NCBI GenBank assembly: GCA_020091685.1
Contig: CM034603.1
Coordinates: forward strand, 9,158,683-9,222,682
DNA: 64,000 nucleotides
DNA from: Lutjanus erythropterus
Lineage: Eukaryota; Chordata; Actinopteri; Lutjaniformes; Lutjanidae
Reading direction: 5' to 3'
Part shown: positions 35,260-47,559 of the stretch, piece by piece
Position numbering within the stretch: position 1 is the stretch's first letter
Layout of the letters: each line of letters opens with the position of its first letter
Translations under genes and position numbers: made by a program
The notes under the pieces: generated by a model
Told to the model about the DNA's origin: nothing
Database searches by the model: none
What the model saw: only the letters and a program-made list of their open reading frames with translations

Positions 35260-36470
35260 TTTAAGCTCTGTATCTGAATGTATTACAGAGAGAAGATTAT
35301 CTACATTCCTCTGCTTTGATTCAGCTGGAATGAAGATATTTACCCGCCACCTCACTCATGGTGTTACAATAAACCGGCACAAAAATGACAATTACCAACA
35401 TCTGAAAAAACACATTCCAAACACTTGACAAACACATTGCAAGTATTAACAAATTGAATTTTGCAGCATAAAACAGCGAACTTGAAGCCTCAGCAATGCA
35501 TCGTGGGGAATTATGCAAATGAGGGCCGTCTCACAGCCCATTCGCTGCACATGTGATTGTCACAAGCCACAATCCTACAGCACGTTTGAAGGATGTCATC
35601 ACACGTTACATTACATAAACTACTCAAGCTTTCCAGACTTAAGTTCAGTTTCAGCCTCATGTAATCTTATACTAATACTGCTACTACAAATAAACATAAA
35701 GCAAAAAAGAGAGCAGGTATGTTATCTTTATCATCAGATATCCACATTCAGATATCAGAAATGGATCACAACTGAAAAAAAGTGGTCGGTACATCTCTTT
35801 AGCCTACACTTAATCATTTGACACATTTTGAAAAATGTCATAAAGCTTTAAGAGGCAGAATACTTCATTTTGCGAGCTAATTCAGTCGAGGAGTCTTTTA
35901 CCAAGACTTCTGTGTTAGTCAGCACAATATATCATCTATGAGTGCCATTATACTTCAAGGTCAATAGAATGACACTGATATCTCTTTTATATTATTTCAC
36001 TTGAAGAGTGAGAGGCTAAATGAAGACCTGGCCAGGCTGGTTTGATTGATTTGTCAGGAGGCAGACTACTACAATAAGATAAATTAACAATGTCAAAGTT
36101 TGTTCTCTTTAATAGCTCTGATGATGCCTCTAAAGGATGAGCACAGCCGTGACTTTCCCTCTGAAAAGTTGGTTTGTAAATTTTGTAGGATAGGCTGCCA
36201 GGTCATCAATTATGAAGGGCTTATCCGCCATGAGAGGGATGCTGCCAGAGAGTTTAAACAATGCTTTGTAACTCACAGAGCCCGAAAAAGAAAGAGACGT
36301 AACAAAGCCGTGGGTGAAGAGTTGACACACCTATCATTCCTTTCAGGGTGGTGTGGAGTTTACGCTTTGAAAACACATCACGCTGCAACAGTAAAGATGA
36401 AGGTCTCTGACATCTCCTCTCTGTACAGTAAATAAGAACTGGTAGAACAGTGCTTGGTGGACACACTTTG
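35260..36470. other. Unique intergenic block, candidate conserved non-coding DNA
   Basis: 35260-35560 and 36010-36470 are free of obvious repeats and rich in homeobox/octamer-like words (GATTAATTTAAGC, TTATGCAAATGAGG, AATTAACAATGTC). A 111-codon plus frame at 36100-36435 contains KLVCKFC...GLIRHE and a KRKRR stretch, loosely like a zinc finger and a nuclear signal, but lacks splice borders. Conservation cannot be tested here. Confidence 0.35.
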
Positions 36471-36479
36471 CATTATGGG

Positions 36480-37840
36480 GCTGACATTTTTTTGGCAGTC
36501 CCACAGGACATGGGATTCCTGCGGGATTCCTGCGCAATGGAGGTCAGTTTAATTATTTTTCACAGGACTGGAACAAAAGGACGGGAAAAAAACAGTCAAT
36601 GGGAGCAGCTAGGAGTGGGAATTTATATATACTACGATATATAGCCAAGTCAGCAAGGGGGAACAGTGTTTTTAAACAGTTAAATATTGTTATATGAGCC
36701 CCCTGTGAAATAATTCAGTTTAAGTTCACGAAAATACCCCATAAACATTGATAAAACACAGAAATAGTTAGCAGTACCAGTAGATGAGAGTGCAATGAAG
36801 TTGTCAGGCTAAGGATGATAAGTGATGATTTTGTGTTCTTGCCAATTGCAATAGATGTGTTTGTGGTGATAAACTACACTTATGAACATAATCATGTCTT
36901 ACTGGTGTAGGCTGACTGTTTTCCGTGTGCTTCTGCCTAAGTGAGAAGGGAGATACGGGGCCATGTTGGGGTCCGTGTGTGTGTGTCTTTGCGCGTGGGC
37001 TGCACCCTGGAGTGGGAGCAAGCTCATTGTTTCATAATGAGGAAATTAATTTTGCTGTTCATGTGAAGATGTTTATGAAGATATATTCATTCATGAGTGC
37101 ACTGTAGAATTCCCAGTGAGCTAATGCACTTTGCTGTGGGATGTTTTATAAGTTTTGTGGCTTAACAAGTATATTTAGTTGTGTTTTTGTGTACTTTCTT
37201 TATTTAGAACAGTCAACATTGTTGTTTAGTGCTGTCTAGCACCATCTAGTATTGTCTAGTATTCTTTAATACTGTCTAATACTGTCTAGTGCTGTCTAGT
37301 AAAGTCTAGTCAAGTTTAGTATTCACAAAAAAACTGAAGAGAACTACTTTTTGTCTACTGTACATGTTCCTACATTGTGGTACTACTTAACACCACTGTT
37401 AAACAGTATTGCTGTACTCATCTGAAATTAATAGAAAGCGCAGGAAAGGGGAAAATATTTTTCTGTTGTGTTATCACCGTGATTTATGTAAAACTCTATA
37501 ACTATAGAATTAATGCTTTTTTTTTTTTTTTTTTTTAAATGCAACTGGGTAATAAAGGCCCACTAAGTAATTTTATTCTGTGTCAGGTCTCATCATCTGG
37601 TCATATATGTAAATATGCAGACCAGTCCACTTTATTTTGAACATAATGGTAGTTGTTTAGTTATCTCTTTTTATTCTCTCCTGTCTTCCCAGTGCATGGT
37701 GAATGTAGAGTGTGGATTAACAGGAACGGGATGGGAGGGGAGTTCTTTTCTCTTTTGCTCTCATGGGATCTGGACGGGACAGGAATATTTTTGTGGGAAT
37801 GCGATGGGACAGGAGTGAAAATCCACTCCTGTGTCACCCT
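36480..37840. mobile_element. GGGAC/GGGAT-rich dispersed repeat (unclassified)
   Basis: 36490-36590 (CCACAGGACATGGGATTCCT) and 37715-37830 (GGAATGCGATGGGACAGGAG, AAAATCCACTCCTGTGTCAC) are two parts of a repeat I recognise from fish genomes, built of irregular GGGA(C/T) words. The middle contains ordinary AT-rich DNA, a 10-base tandem array and a poly-T run. Boundaries are approximate and the class is unknown. Confidence 0.35.
37221..37320. repeat. 10-base tandem array, unit near CTGTCTAGTA
   Basis: Ten consecutive units of exactly 10 bases (GTTGTTTAGT, GCTGTCTAGC, ACCATCTAGT, ATTGTCTAGT and so on) with substitutions but no indels. Confidence 0.85.
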
Positions 37841-38929
37841 CTACTTTGCATCTTCGTTCTCACTGCGTTGGGAGCCACCCACGTTCCAATAATGGTCAGT
37901 AAGGTGTTCAAAACATTTAGTCATGTTTTGATTATCTTGCTGACGGTGGATTGATTGAAACAAAGAGGCACATCTTCTGATTAGTCCCACAGAAAACAGA
38001 TTTCTTAAACCAGGAAAATAATTATTTTGGTAGCATTCAATATTAACAAATCTTAACATTGTCATACCTCAAGACAGCTGGTGCTGAATGCTAACAAACA
38101 TTGCATTTCTTGAAATTATAATTTTTACAAAAATGTTGGCGGCTAGTAGCTATTAGTAGGTAGCCATTTCCAAGTCTCCACCTCACACACAGAGCTGGAA
38201 CTTTGAATGTTAATTATTTCCACGAGGCACAAGCCTGTAGGGGATTATGAGTTTGGTTGTGTGTCTGTGTGTGTGTGTGTGTTATTTGTGTGCAGCTAAT
38301 CTCGCACTCTACTGGACTCATCAGCCATTCTGCACATTTGACTGTGTGCTCAGGGAACTCTCGTGGTTGCAGTGATTCACAATTTTTTTTAAAAATCTTG
38401 AAAAACGCATTTCATTGACTGCTGTGTTTTATACCAGCTGCTGACTCCTCACTCATCTTAACTGCCCAGTAGGGACCACAAGTCATCAACAACTTCTGGG
38501 CTAAAAACAAGGCTCACCTTGTCTGTAACGAACCACATTTTGGCTTTTGTTGTTGCTCAAAAATTGACATCCAAAGAAAAGTTTTGTTTCATCTAAAACC
38601 AGCACATCTCCATAAAATTGTTAAAACTGTTATTGGACCACAGAGCACGAAGGGGAGGGATTTACAAATGGCCAGCTGTGAGAAATTCAACTCTTCTCTA
38701 TTTAGGAGGGGAGGGGAAGGTAGGTAGGTTATTTTGTGTGGTGTGCTTCAACAAAATCTTCTTATTTTTAAATTAATTTATAAATCAAGTTTGGTGTATT
38801 ATCCTGTTTACTGTTTCCTTATTACATTTATACAGTTAGGTGAATTCAGGATGCTTGGTTACAATACATTTACAGTTTTTAATGCAATTTAGAGAAAACT
38901 GAGATTACAGAATACAAAAACACGTAAAT
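37841..38929. other. Intergenic DNA, no gene seen
   Basis: A GT run at 38257-38281. 38622-38690 is a diverged copy of a segment at 23770-23840. No coding signals. Confidence 0.4.
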
Positions 38930-39040
38930 CTCAGCTGGTTGCATCTGGCATTTTTGGTGGCACTGCAGCGGGTGCTTCACCATCTGTTGCCTGGCAGAGA
39001 TCTTCAAGCTTAGTTTACTCTTCTAATTTTCAGTTTCTTT
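38930..39040. repeat. Dispersed repeat copy A
   Basis: GGTTGCATCTGGCATTTTTG, GCGGGTGCTTCACCATCTGT and TGCCTGGCAGAGATCTTCAA recur with few changes at 44705-44825. No family recognised. Confidence 0.65.
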
Positions 39041-40674
39041 TTTGTCTTTCTTCCTCTTCCCCTTTTTGAAATCAGTATACAGCACATCCTCTTTTTCTCT
39101 ACGCTCACAAAAGCTGACATACAACCATAGGCTGTGTCATTATTCTGAACATCACTTACAAAGTTCCAAACTATACTGACCTTTATTTAATCCCAAACAC
39201 CATGACTTGATCTAATGCACTTGAGTGCTTGTGATAGAAATCTCCAGGTGGAAATACAAGCTGCAGGAGTTTTGTTGTAGCGAAAATGATCAAAGACTGT
39301 TGTTTTTTTCCGGGGATATTTGTGCTGCAGACCCCTGCCACGATCTGCCCTTCAGGCGAGTCTGTGTCTTAGAGAGAGCTGAGTACATGGTGGGTTTCTC
39401 CAGGATGGTAGTCAGACTGGTCAAGCTGAAAGAGAAAGGGCCACAGAGTATAACAGAGCTGTCATGCTACAGGTATACATATATCTCAGTGCTTCATGTC
39501 ATGTTAGCTCATAGTGAGTCAGAGAATATTTTCATGAGTTCAAAGATCTGTCAGAAAGTTCAAATGGAGCTCAGCACACGATCCTGAACAAAATAGTCTC
39601 TCTTATTCAAAATAACTTCAATCAAAGTGAAAAAAAAAAAAAAGGTCTTGAAACAAGTTCAAATACACCGAAAATGGAATTTCTCAACATATTTCTCAGG
39701 GGTGTTTTATACTTAAGACAGGATTAATGATTTATTAAGGTAAAGATTTATATGCAGCACAGCCTTTGCCACTTATTTGAGCATCAAAGTGAAAATGTCA
39801 GACGGAGGACTGGTAGTTTGCCGGATGAAATATCACTCCGACTATTCCGGGACTTCTGGAATAAACAGCAACACAACGTACTGTGACAGACCTCATTTCA
39901 GAACAGTTGTACCTTTTCATATTTTACAGTAGAAGCCCAGGTTAAACACGACTTCACTTATTGATCACAGACTTCAAATCAAATTACTTTTCAATAAGCA
40001 GCAGGCAACAAAACAAACAGACGAATTGTTCTCTTAGGCTTTGAAAGGGTGACAAATGTTCTTCTCCTTCATTTTAAGTCAGAAATTGAAGAGAAGAGGA
40101 AGGAAAACATGAGAAAAATATTCACTGATGTGTCTTTGCACTGACAACAAAAGGCAAATTCTACCAACTTTTCAACAACCCCATTTTTTTCAAAGTTATT
40201 CACAGATTACCTCTCTCAAGGACTCACCTCCTGCAGTGGTTGTTAATTTTGCGCCTCCTTTCAGCATGTTTCCAGAAAAGAGAAAATGTTTTATGAAATG
40301 ATCCAAGATAATTAGCTGTATCCTTGACACTAATATCAAAATGTAAAAATAAACTAATTATCTCATACTGTTTTGTGCGAGTGAGTGTGTTAGTTTGTGT
40401 GAGTGTGAGTGTGTGTGTACTGTAATCCCCTACTTACATCTAGCTATCATTAGACAGGGCAGTACATTAATTAATGGTAAGAGAGGATGGATGGATGCCA
40501 AGTCAGGCAGTCCACGTCAGTGTCCTGGAATGCAAAAGACATGAGCTACACGCTAAGAGCAAATGAGAGTCTAAAACTCAACAGGCTGAAATATTTATTG
40601 CATGCTCCAATGCCATGCTGCTGGATGGAATAAACACCGTACTAAAATCTTACCTGTAATAATGCAAAATAACC
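39041..40674. other. Intergenic DNA, no gene called
   Basis: A 120-codon plus frame at 39225-39587 includes a GC-richer part (39320-39470) ending CTACAG/GTATAC, so a small exon there cannot be excluded. There is no acceptor-donor pair with matching neighbours. The rest is AT-rich. Confidence 0.35.
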
Positions 40675-41570
40675 TCTCTTGAAGGTGGTGCTGTAGGAAA
40701 GGTCATTAGAACATTACAGTTAAAATGGTTTATCCCCCTGGGAGCACTGCTGTGCAAATTGAGCAAATTAATTGGCAATCTGCCTTTTACTTTATGAGAT
40801 ACACTGTCTTCTGTTGGAAAGGTGACATTATTGCCTGAAGGTGGTGCAAGAGGACAGTGTCCAAAATGGAGAGGGTTCATGCTCTCCAGTGGATGGATAC
40901 CTTTGTATGATTTAACAAATTTCAATGGCAACTCCTTGTTGCATTTTTATGTTTTAAAGTGATGATGTGATGGTGGGGCTAGAGGAATGGTCAGGTGGCG
41001 CCAGAACATCTGGGGTTCATCTACTGAGGACCATGAACACTCAGATCAAATTTCAGGGAAAACTAGGCATTAGATTTTCACTGTAGGGACTTTGACCAAA
41101 TGGTGTTATGAGATAAACAGTCAGGGGGTCAAAAATAACTAGAAATTAGCTTCTGGGGACCACAAAAAATTTCCACGTATGAGACATGACATTTCTAAAC
41201 AAACATCAAGACAATCAGTGATTTGTTTTTGAGATGATCAGAGATCATGAGCCAGTGATTTTGAAGTAAAAATACCTTGACCTGATATTGGAGTGGTCAG
41301 GGGGCCCTAGAGAGGTTTGGATGAATGACTGAAAAATCATTATTTTTTCTAAAACTGTATAATTGACGGGCATGTTTGTCAAGGTGAGATTTTGACCTGA
41401 TGGTCAACAAAATCACTAGATTGAGAGGCATAATAATTTTTTGGCAGGAAAGTAGGCAATAAATCTTACAGCTGCAGTACTGGATCTGATGGTGGTGCTG
41501 TACAAGAAAAAACACTAAGAAACATCAAGATTTATCCTCTGGGGACCATGAAATGTGACGCACAGTTAAT
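40675..41570. repeat. Array of diverged GGTGGTGCT-type motifs, dispersed repeat
   Basis: The block recurs several times with changes: GAAGGTGGTGCTGTAGGAAA, GATGGTGGGGCTAGAGGAAT, GGTGGTGCTGTACAAG, each followed by a CTGGGGACCATGAA-like phrase (41027, 41152, 41539). I recognise this as a fish dispersed repeat with internal repetition. Class unknown. Confidence 0.45.
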
Positions 41571-41599
41571 AGAAAATTTGCTGTTATCTTTTCCAAACT

Positions 41600-43052
41600 T
41601 TATCATGGTCCAAAACAGTAACTATAACAAAATAAATTCATCAGTGACTCTTTTTCCGTGACTAAGACAAGATAATGATGAGAGGGCACTAATGTCACTC
41701 ACTGATGAGAACTGACTGACTTTATCAATATGAAAAAAAGGATAAAATGTAGACTAAAAGAATAAAAACTTTAACAAAATCTCTCTATTTTTTGTCAACC
41801 TCAAAGAGGAGATGAAAATGATAGACTGTTTTTTTTATGTAGTAATTTTATGTTCCCCGTTGTGTAAATGAGTGCACCACATTAAGAATACACTGGCAGC
41901 ACAAAATGAGCACAGTCGGGACCTGGAGTAACTTACTCCAGATAGTTAAAGCTAACAATTACAACAACAGGGCTTGGAAAAAATAACCAAGGTGATATTT
42001 GGGCATATTTTTGTAACCATGAACTGAGAAAAACATCCCTGAATCAATTGCTTTCTTTAATGAGAAGCAGAGTGCGACCATAAAATGAAAGAGGAGCACT
42101 GGGTTTTCAAGTCCAGCTGTATGAGACACACCAGCCTTTTGACGTAGTATAAAGAGGAAGAAAGTGTGTGTGTCCCATGTTATTACAGGTTGTAAGGTAC
42201 ATAACGTAACATGTCGTGTGACTTTCATCATGTGACTTTAGTCTTGTGAGTCGCTTCAGTGATGTCACATAACTGCACATAATCTGTTGCAGTTATTCCC
42301 AAACACTGGGTCAGGACCCACAAGTGGGTCACAAGATTTTTTATTTTGGGCCCCCTAATAAATGAAAAACTACGAAGGAAATTCTGCAAATTTAAGATTT
42401 ATATCTGCAGTACACATATTCTAAAAAGATTTAAAATGTGTGTACTGTTTTACTAATGAGAAGGAAAAAACAAGAATCCGTTACTTCTGTCTAAATGCAC
42501 TTATTTTGTCTCATTTTATGAAAGATGCGAAAACATCCTATGTTGTTTTTGTGATAAGAGGAAATGAAAACAATGAGATAGCCTGTTAGCTCAGCCTAAA
42601 TGCATTCACTTCTCATTTATGAAGTTTTAACATTTGTTTATGTTTTCAATAAATCATCAAGATAATATAGGGTGATGCAAAAATGGCAGTAAAATGGTTG
42701 TTCATTTTTGCACAAATTAACTTTCACCGGACTTTATTGATAAACCTTAATGTGACTTGGATTGTGATCTTTTGTCATTTAAAAAAAAATTGGGTCCCCA
42801 GGAAAAACGTTTGGGAAACACTGATCTTTTGTAACCCCAAGCACGGCGATGACAAATCGTTGGTATGTTATGAGCTGGGATGAGAACAGGTTGGTTTTTA
42901 CTGACTAAGACTAGACCAAGTGTTACATTTGTCTTTGACTAAGATAAGGCTAAAACACTCAAACTTTTAGTCAACTAAAATTTGAGCAAAAAACAGAATG
43001 AGGCTGGATAAATTTGACATTTGACACAGGATTCAGACTGACAAAATTAACA
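41600..43052. mobile_element. DNA transposon relic split by a hAT insertion
   Basis: Left part: AGTAACTATAACAAAATAAA and CCGTGACTAAGACAAG. Right part: ACTTTTAGTCAACTAAAATT and CAGACTGACAAAATTAACAC. These are the halves of a common fish MITE family ending GTGTTAATTTTGTCA. The intact hAT element at 42290-42823 lies between them. Outer borders are approximate. Confidence 0.45.
42290..42823. mobile_element. hAT-type non-autonomous element
   Basis: Left end CAGTTATTCCCAAACACTGG, right end inverted CAGTGTTTCCCAAACGTTTT, with CCCA(A/C) subterminal words. ATCTGTTG (42282-42289) and ATCTTTTG (42824-42831) form an 8-base target duplication with one change. 534 bases, no transposase. Confidence 0.8.
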
Positions 43053-44704
43053 CTACCATCCAGAAGACAGCAGCAGCTGCTACAGTGTTAACACTTGTGT
43101 TAGCACAACACTGCGGTACATAGGCTGGACCTGGCTGTGCATAAATAGAGCATTTCCAGGTCAACTTATAGTTCTACTGACAGTGATTATTTTTTTAAAT
43201 GGTACTAAAGTGTAGTCACTAAATGGTCAGATATTTGGTTTGGATGAATAAAACCTGATAAATAAATATGCGCTAATTAGGGAATTAAAACTAAATGACT
43301 GCTAATTTTTCAGGGGACCATCTGGAATTCACCCAAGGATCCCTAAGTGTTCCCTTTTCAGCACTTTCAGAGGAAACACTTTTAAGTATCCACTTTGAAA
43401 AGATTTATTGTGGCGCTAATTATGGGCCAATTGCTCCACTTTTATTCATCTGTTGCCAGCTCTTTATTTAAACCCTCCGACTTACACATTCAAGACTTCC
43501 TCCTTCTCTGCCCTTAATTTTATTGACAGCTCTGTATGCCCATCCTTCACAGCAGCTATCAAAAAAGCAGCTGTGGTCTATATTTTCCACCGCTGCATCA
43601 GCGGGGGACTGATGACAACGATCAGAGGAAAAGGATTTGAGACAGCTGGGTTATAAAACCTACTGAGGCTATAAGTCTGTAAAATATATGAAATTGTTAT
43701 CTTGAGACCGAATGGGGTATTATCTGTGGTTCTTTTTGTGCTGAAGTTTCACACAGGAGTGTCTCTTGACCTCTTGTACCTCCCGCTCAATGGGGAATCG
43801 AGACTAATATGAGAAAATGCAATTACTGTGACTTGGAGGTGGAGAAATGTGGAGTTGAATACAAACGGCTAATGGAAAAAGATGAAAGATGCCGAAACCA
43901 ATTCTATTTAGCATACAGAGCAGAAATGTGTTGTCCTATTGGCCCTTAAATGAGAGTTGAAGTGTTGAATTTTTATTTTTGTTTAAAAAGACTGTAGGTG
44001 TCAGCAAAAACAACCATCCCATACAATTTTTTTTATTTTTCATGGTGTCTTCCACCTGCAAAGGTATGAACTGAAACACAGCAACCGTGCAAAAAGTCTT
44101 ACTGCATCCGTGCTGCAAAATGCCCGAGGAAACTTCACACGGTAGTCGCTCAGCATGTCCCACTTTATGCTACTTGGAACCAAATCTTGAATGTGATTGT
44201 TTGAGATGATGGTTGAAGCCAGGGGGCAGAAAGAAGAAGGAGTCAGACGGGGGTTTGGAGTCGGGCAGATTGATGGACACGGGATGAAAGAGAATGATCA
44301 CTGACTGGGAGGCTCCTGAGGAAAGAAGCCTGAGGAAAAAAACAAGCCGAGGTGAGCAAAAAAGTCAGTGCAGGAGGGCGAAAGTACATTTAACACAAAA
44401 CTGCGTCCAACCTATGATCTACAGAGGTAGAAGAAGTGTTGTTGTTGGCGTGATGTTGCTTTTCTGAGTGTCTGAGACATCAGTTTTGCTCTGAAAAAGT
44501 TCAGCTTTAGCATTGTTCAAAGGTCTATAATGTAAACAGATTGAAGGGTTGAAACCAGCTTTCACTCACAAATTGACTGACACGTTTTCCGATACAAAGA
44601 CTGAAACTACAGATGGCTTTTGGACTTTTATTCACTCTTCAATCTTCAGTCTCAATCCTGTTTCAGCTAGAGACAACGTATGTGGAGGTCATGTTAATGT
44701 TGGC
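43053..44704. other. Intergenic DNA with candidate conserved block
   Basis: 43390-43680 is unique, with GGCGCTAATTATGGGCCAAT, CAGCAGCTATCAAAAAAGCA and AGCAGCTGTGG words, and looks like an enhancer-type conserved element. No gene was recognised. Confidence 0.35.
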
Positions 44705-44825
44705 GTAACTTTGCAAATCTCTGCTGGTTGCATCTGGCAGCAGTGGCGGCATTGCAGCAGGTGCTTCACCATCTGTTGCCTGGTGGGGATCTGCACCCCT
44801 CTGTTTTTGTACTCTTCTAGTTCTG
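44705..44825. repeat. Dispersed repeat copy B
   Basis: Same phrases as 38930-39040 (GGTTGCATCTGGCAGCAGTG, GCAGGTGCTTCACCATCTGT, TTGCCTGGTGGGGATCTGC), about 85 percent alike by eye. It gives artefact frames on both strands. Confidence 0.65.
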
Positions 44826-45059
44826 CATCCATTCAAACTGCGATAGAAAGCCACCCACCGACTTGACAGCACACTGAGCACAGCAGTCTACAAACCAACC
44901 AAGTGTAGGGAGATGCAGTTCTATGACAACTGGTTCTAAACATGATTTTGAACTGATGAAGCGCTTTAGAAGACCACTACAAAAACCTGTGCATTATTTA
45001 GACCCCAGCTCTTAAACATAGTGAATACAATGGTTTTCATAAATGCTCCACTGCATGGA

Positions 45060-45300
45060 TTCCTATTTTTTCTCCTTTTTCTCAGCCAGGGACCCCTCAC
45101 AAGATAGATGACATATCAGATATATCAAATATATCAAATATACCATTATTATCCCAATTTAATTTGACATAACCTTTTTTTCCCCAAAGATTTATAGTTA
45201 ATTATGTGAAAAAACAACACAATAGAAATGTATTAGAAGGATAAATGTATTTAAAAATATTAGACATGTATTAAAAATCAATTTGAACCATATTAACAAG
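45060..45300. mobile_element. hAT fragment, relative of the 17424 element
   Basis: TTTTTCTCAGCCAGGGACCC at the left is the inverted form of the GGGTCCCTGGCTAAGAAAAA subterminal motif at 31655-31680. The interior is AT-rich. The far end was not found. Confidence 0.5.
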
Positions 45301-45390
45301 GAATCCTAAACATGCTGTGTGAATGTGATCAGGACATTCTTGCAAGAGAGACTACTACCGTCACCGAACTCTCTCTGATTAAAGAAGTTA

Positions 45391-45416
45391 AACACACACA
45401 CACACACACACACACA
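45391..45416. repeat. (CA)n microsatellite
   Basis: About 13 CA units. Confidence 0.95.
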
Positions 45417-47275
45417 GAGAGCAAGGGAGTATAATTCACTGTTTGGGCATACTTAAAACAAAATGCTGATTCTTATTATTTTAAATAATATACAATAAAA
45501 AATACAGAGAGAATATAAATAATAAAAACATAAAAGAACAATAATAGGTCTGGCCTGGGATTTGAACATGATAGGCCTATAAAATAGTTTGTGTAAATAA
45601 GTAATGATGGCTAAAAGTTTAATCATGAAATAAAGCAAGCTATAATGAAAAATAAATACATACGTTTTTATATCATGATAATTTAAATCAATGAATCTGA
45701 ACATTTTACACAGATGGAGCCCGGGATCACCAGACTAAATCACAAACATGAAACCTGTCTCTGCCAGAGGAAATGATTTCAGCAGATTCTTCTGGTTTCC
45801 AGGCTACTGTACATCTATATGTCATCAAGTTTGTGACAGTACCCCGTTCAAATCCTAAATAAGTCTTAGATTACTAGTTTTAGAACAGTTTGCAACAGCT
45901 TGCAGCAATGTAGCAACCTGGTTTCACACCAAATCGTGTATTAGACCAACTGGTCCAGCATGTAGGATAACATGCTGTACATTCCTTCGTCTGTGAATGA
46001 GGATTATTCAGCACGTGCACATTGTAGTCATTTCTGTATTTTGTCACCTTTATCAAATTTGCCAGCTCATGTTCATGGCAAAGGAAAGGTTGATCACTGC
46101 AATATTTTTCTACACAGTAAGTTCAGATATGGACAGAAGAAAAGAGGAAAAGCCCACAAGTAAAGGACAAGAAAGTCAACAAAAGACAGGGGTAAATCCA
46201 TTGACGTAACTGGTTAAAGGCATAATATGCAACATTTTCCCTAAAAAAAAAACCTTTCAATCATCACTTATGACCCACTAGAAGCCTGTATCCTCAGAGA
46301 CCCTCCCTCTGTCTGTATTGTCTTATTTTCTCATTATTTTGCTGTGCTCAGGACACCAACGCCAAATGTCAGTATGTGACGTCAGAATAAGAGCCAGCAA
46401 TCATCTATCTTTCTGGTGTGTTCTGAACAGATCAGACAAATCCTACTTAGTCCACCTTCAATCTAAATAGACAAATGCAAACAGTGGCTATTGTTACATG
46501 TTTTAGACAGACGGTGCTCTATAATCATAAACTATTGTCAGGGTTTTTGTTTGCATGATCAAATCCACAAAAAGCACTGATTTCTAGACACAGCATCAAA
46601 CTGCCATCATCGGCTGTCTCTCTAAGAGACCACTTTAGAGGAGTACTGAATACTCACAGTCACAACAAAAAGACACCCAAACTATGCTATAGTCATGGGT
46701 ACTTGAGGTGTTTTGATGAAACATCACGGTTGGCCGTGCAAAGTGCTCATCAGAAAGTCAATAAAACTTACATTAGTCTCACTAGAGCTGTCATACAGGC
46801 ATCGTACATGAATTATAATACTTGAAAGTGAGTTTTACATCATCAAGGCAGCATTACAGCTTCTGCACTTCATGACATCTGTGCCGACTTCAGGATTTCT
46901 GAAGTGACTTGACACCAATTTCATGTAATGTCTGTGTGCCTGAGAACGCTGTACTCAGATCTGGGATACCAGTACCAACACCAGTACCTTTAAAATGATA
47001 ACTATAGCAATAGACTTCATTTGACAACTTTTATCAAAGGTTCTTCACTTGCAGCAACATCATTACAGATGTGTGATATCAGTGAAGCTTCAAGTAACAC
47101 GCTTATTCTCTAAAGAATCATGCAGATATGTTTACCTCATATTTGGTTTGATTCATGCAATAAATCATTTTAACAAGCCTTTTGAAATAAACCAAAATTC
47201 TTTAGATCAGTTAAGTGAGGTGTTCTGGAGCCTATAATCCCCTGGTGTGTTAATCTCCAATCGAGAAAGTTTGAT
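45417..47275. other. Intergenic DNA, no gene seen
   Basis: AT-rich. 46213-46250 (TTAAAGGCATAATATGCAAC) resembles a transposon terminus but no partner end was found. Confidence 0.4.
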
Positions 47276-47323
47276 TCCTCGGCCCGGCCTTGAAGTCTGT
47301 GGGATTTGATCCCCCCCCCTCCC

Positions 47324-47364
<41 letters not shown>

Positions 47365-47520
47365 TCCAAAGACATGCAGGTCAGGTAGACTGGAGAATTT
47401 TAATTGACCCAGGGTGTAAATGTGAGTGATAGTCTGTACAAGCGAGTTAGCTGTGTAATGAACAGATGATCTGTGAAGGGTGTTCCCTCTGAGCATGCTG
47501 GGAGAGGCTCCAGACAGCCT
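47276..47520 (+). mobile_element. RTE-type LINE 3' tail with internal CA microsatellite
   Basis: CCAAAGACATGCAGGTCAGG, GTGTAAATGTGAGTGATAGT and GATGATCTGTGAAGGGTGTT, then GCTGGGAGAGGCTCCAGAC, follow the order of the fish RTE-type tail seen at 13330-13455, here on the plus strand. A C homopolymer and a CA run (47324-47363) interrupt it. Confidence 0.65.
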
Positions 47521-47541
47521 CTGAATGAAAATCAACATTTC

Positions 47542-47559
47542 TTTTTTTTTTTTTTTTTT
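47542..47559. repeat. Poly-T run
   Basis: Homopolymer of about 18 T directly after the RTE-type tail. Confidence 0.9.

Noticed and set aside
39225-39587. 120-codon plus frame with a possible GTATAC donor
   Set aside because: No acceptor, partner exon or recognisable domain; kept only as a note in the regional entry.
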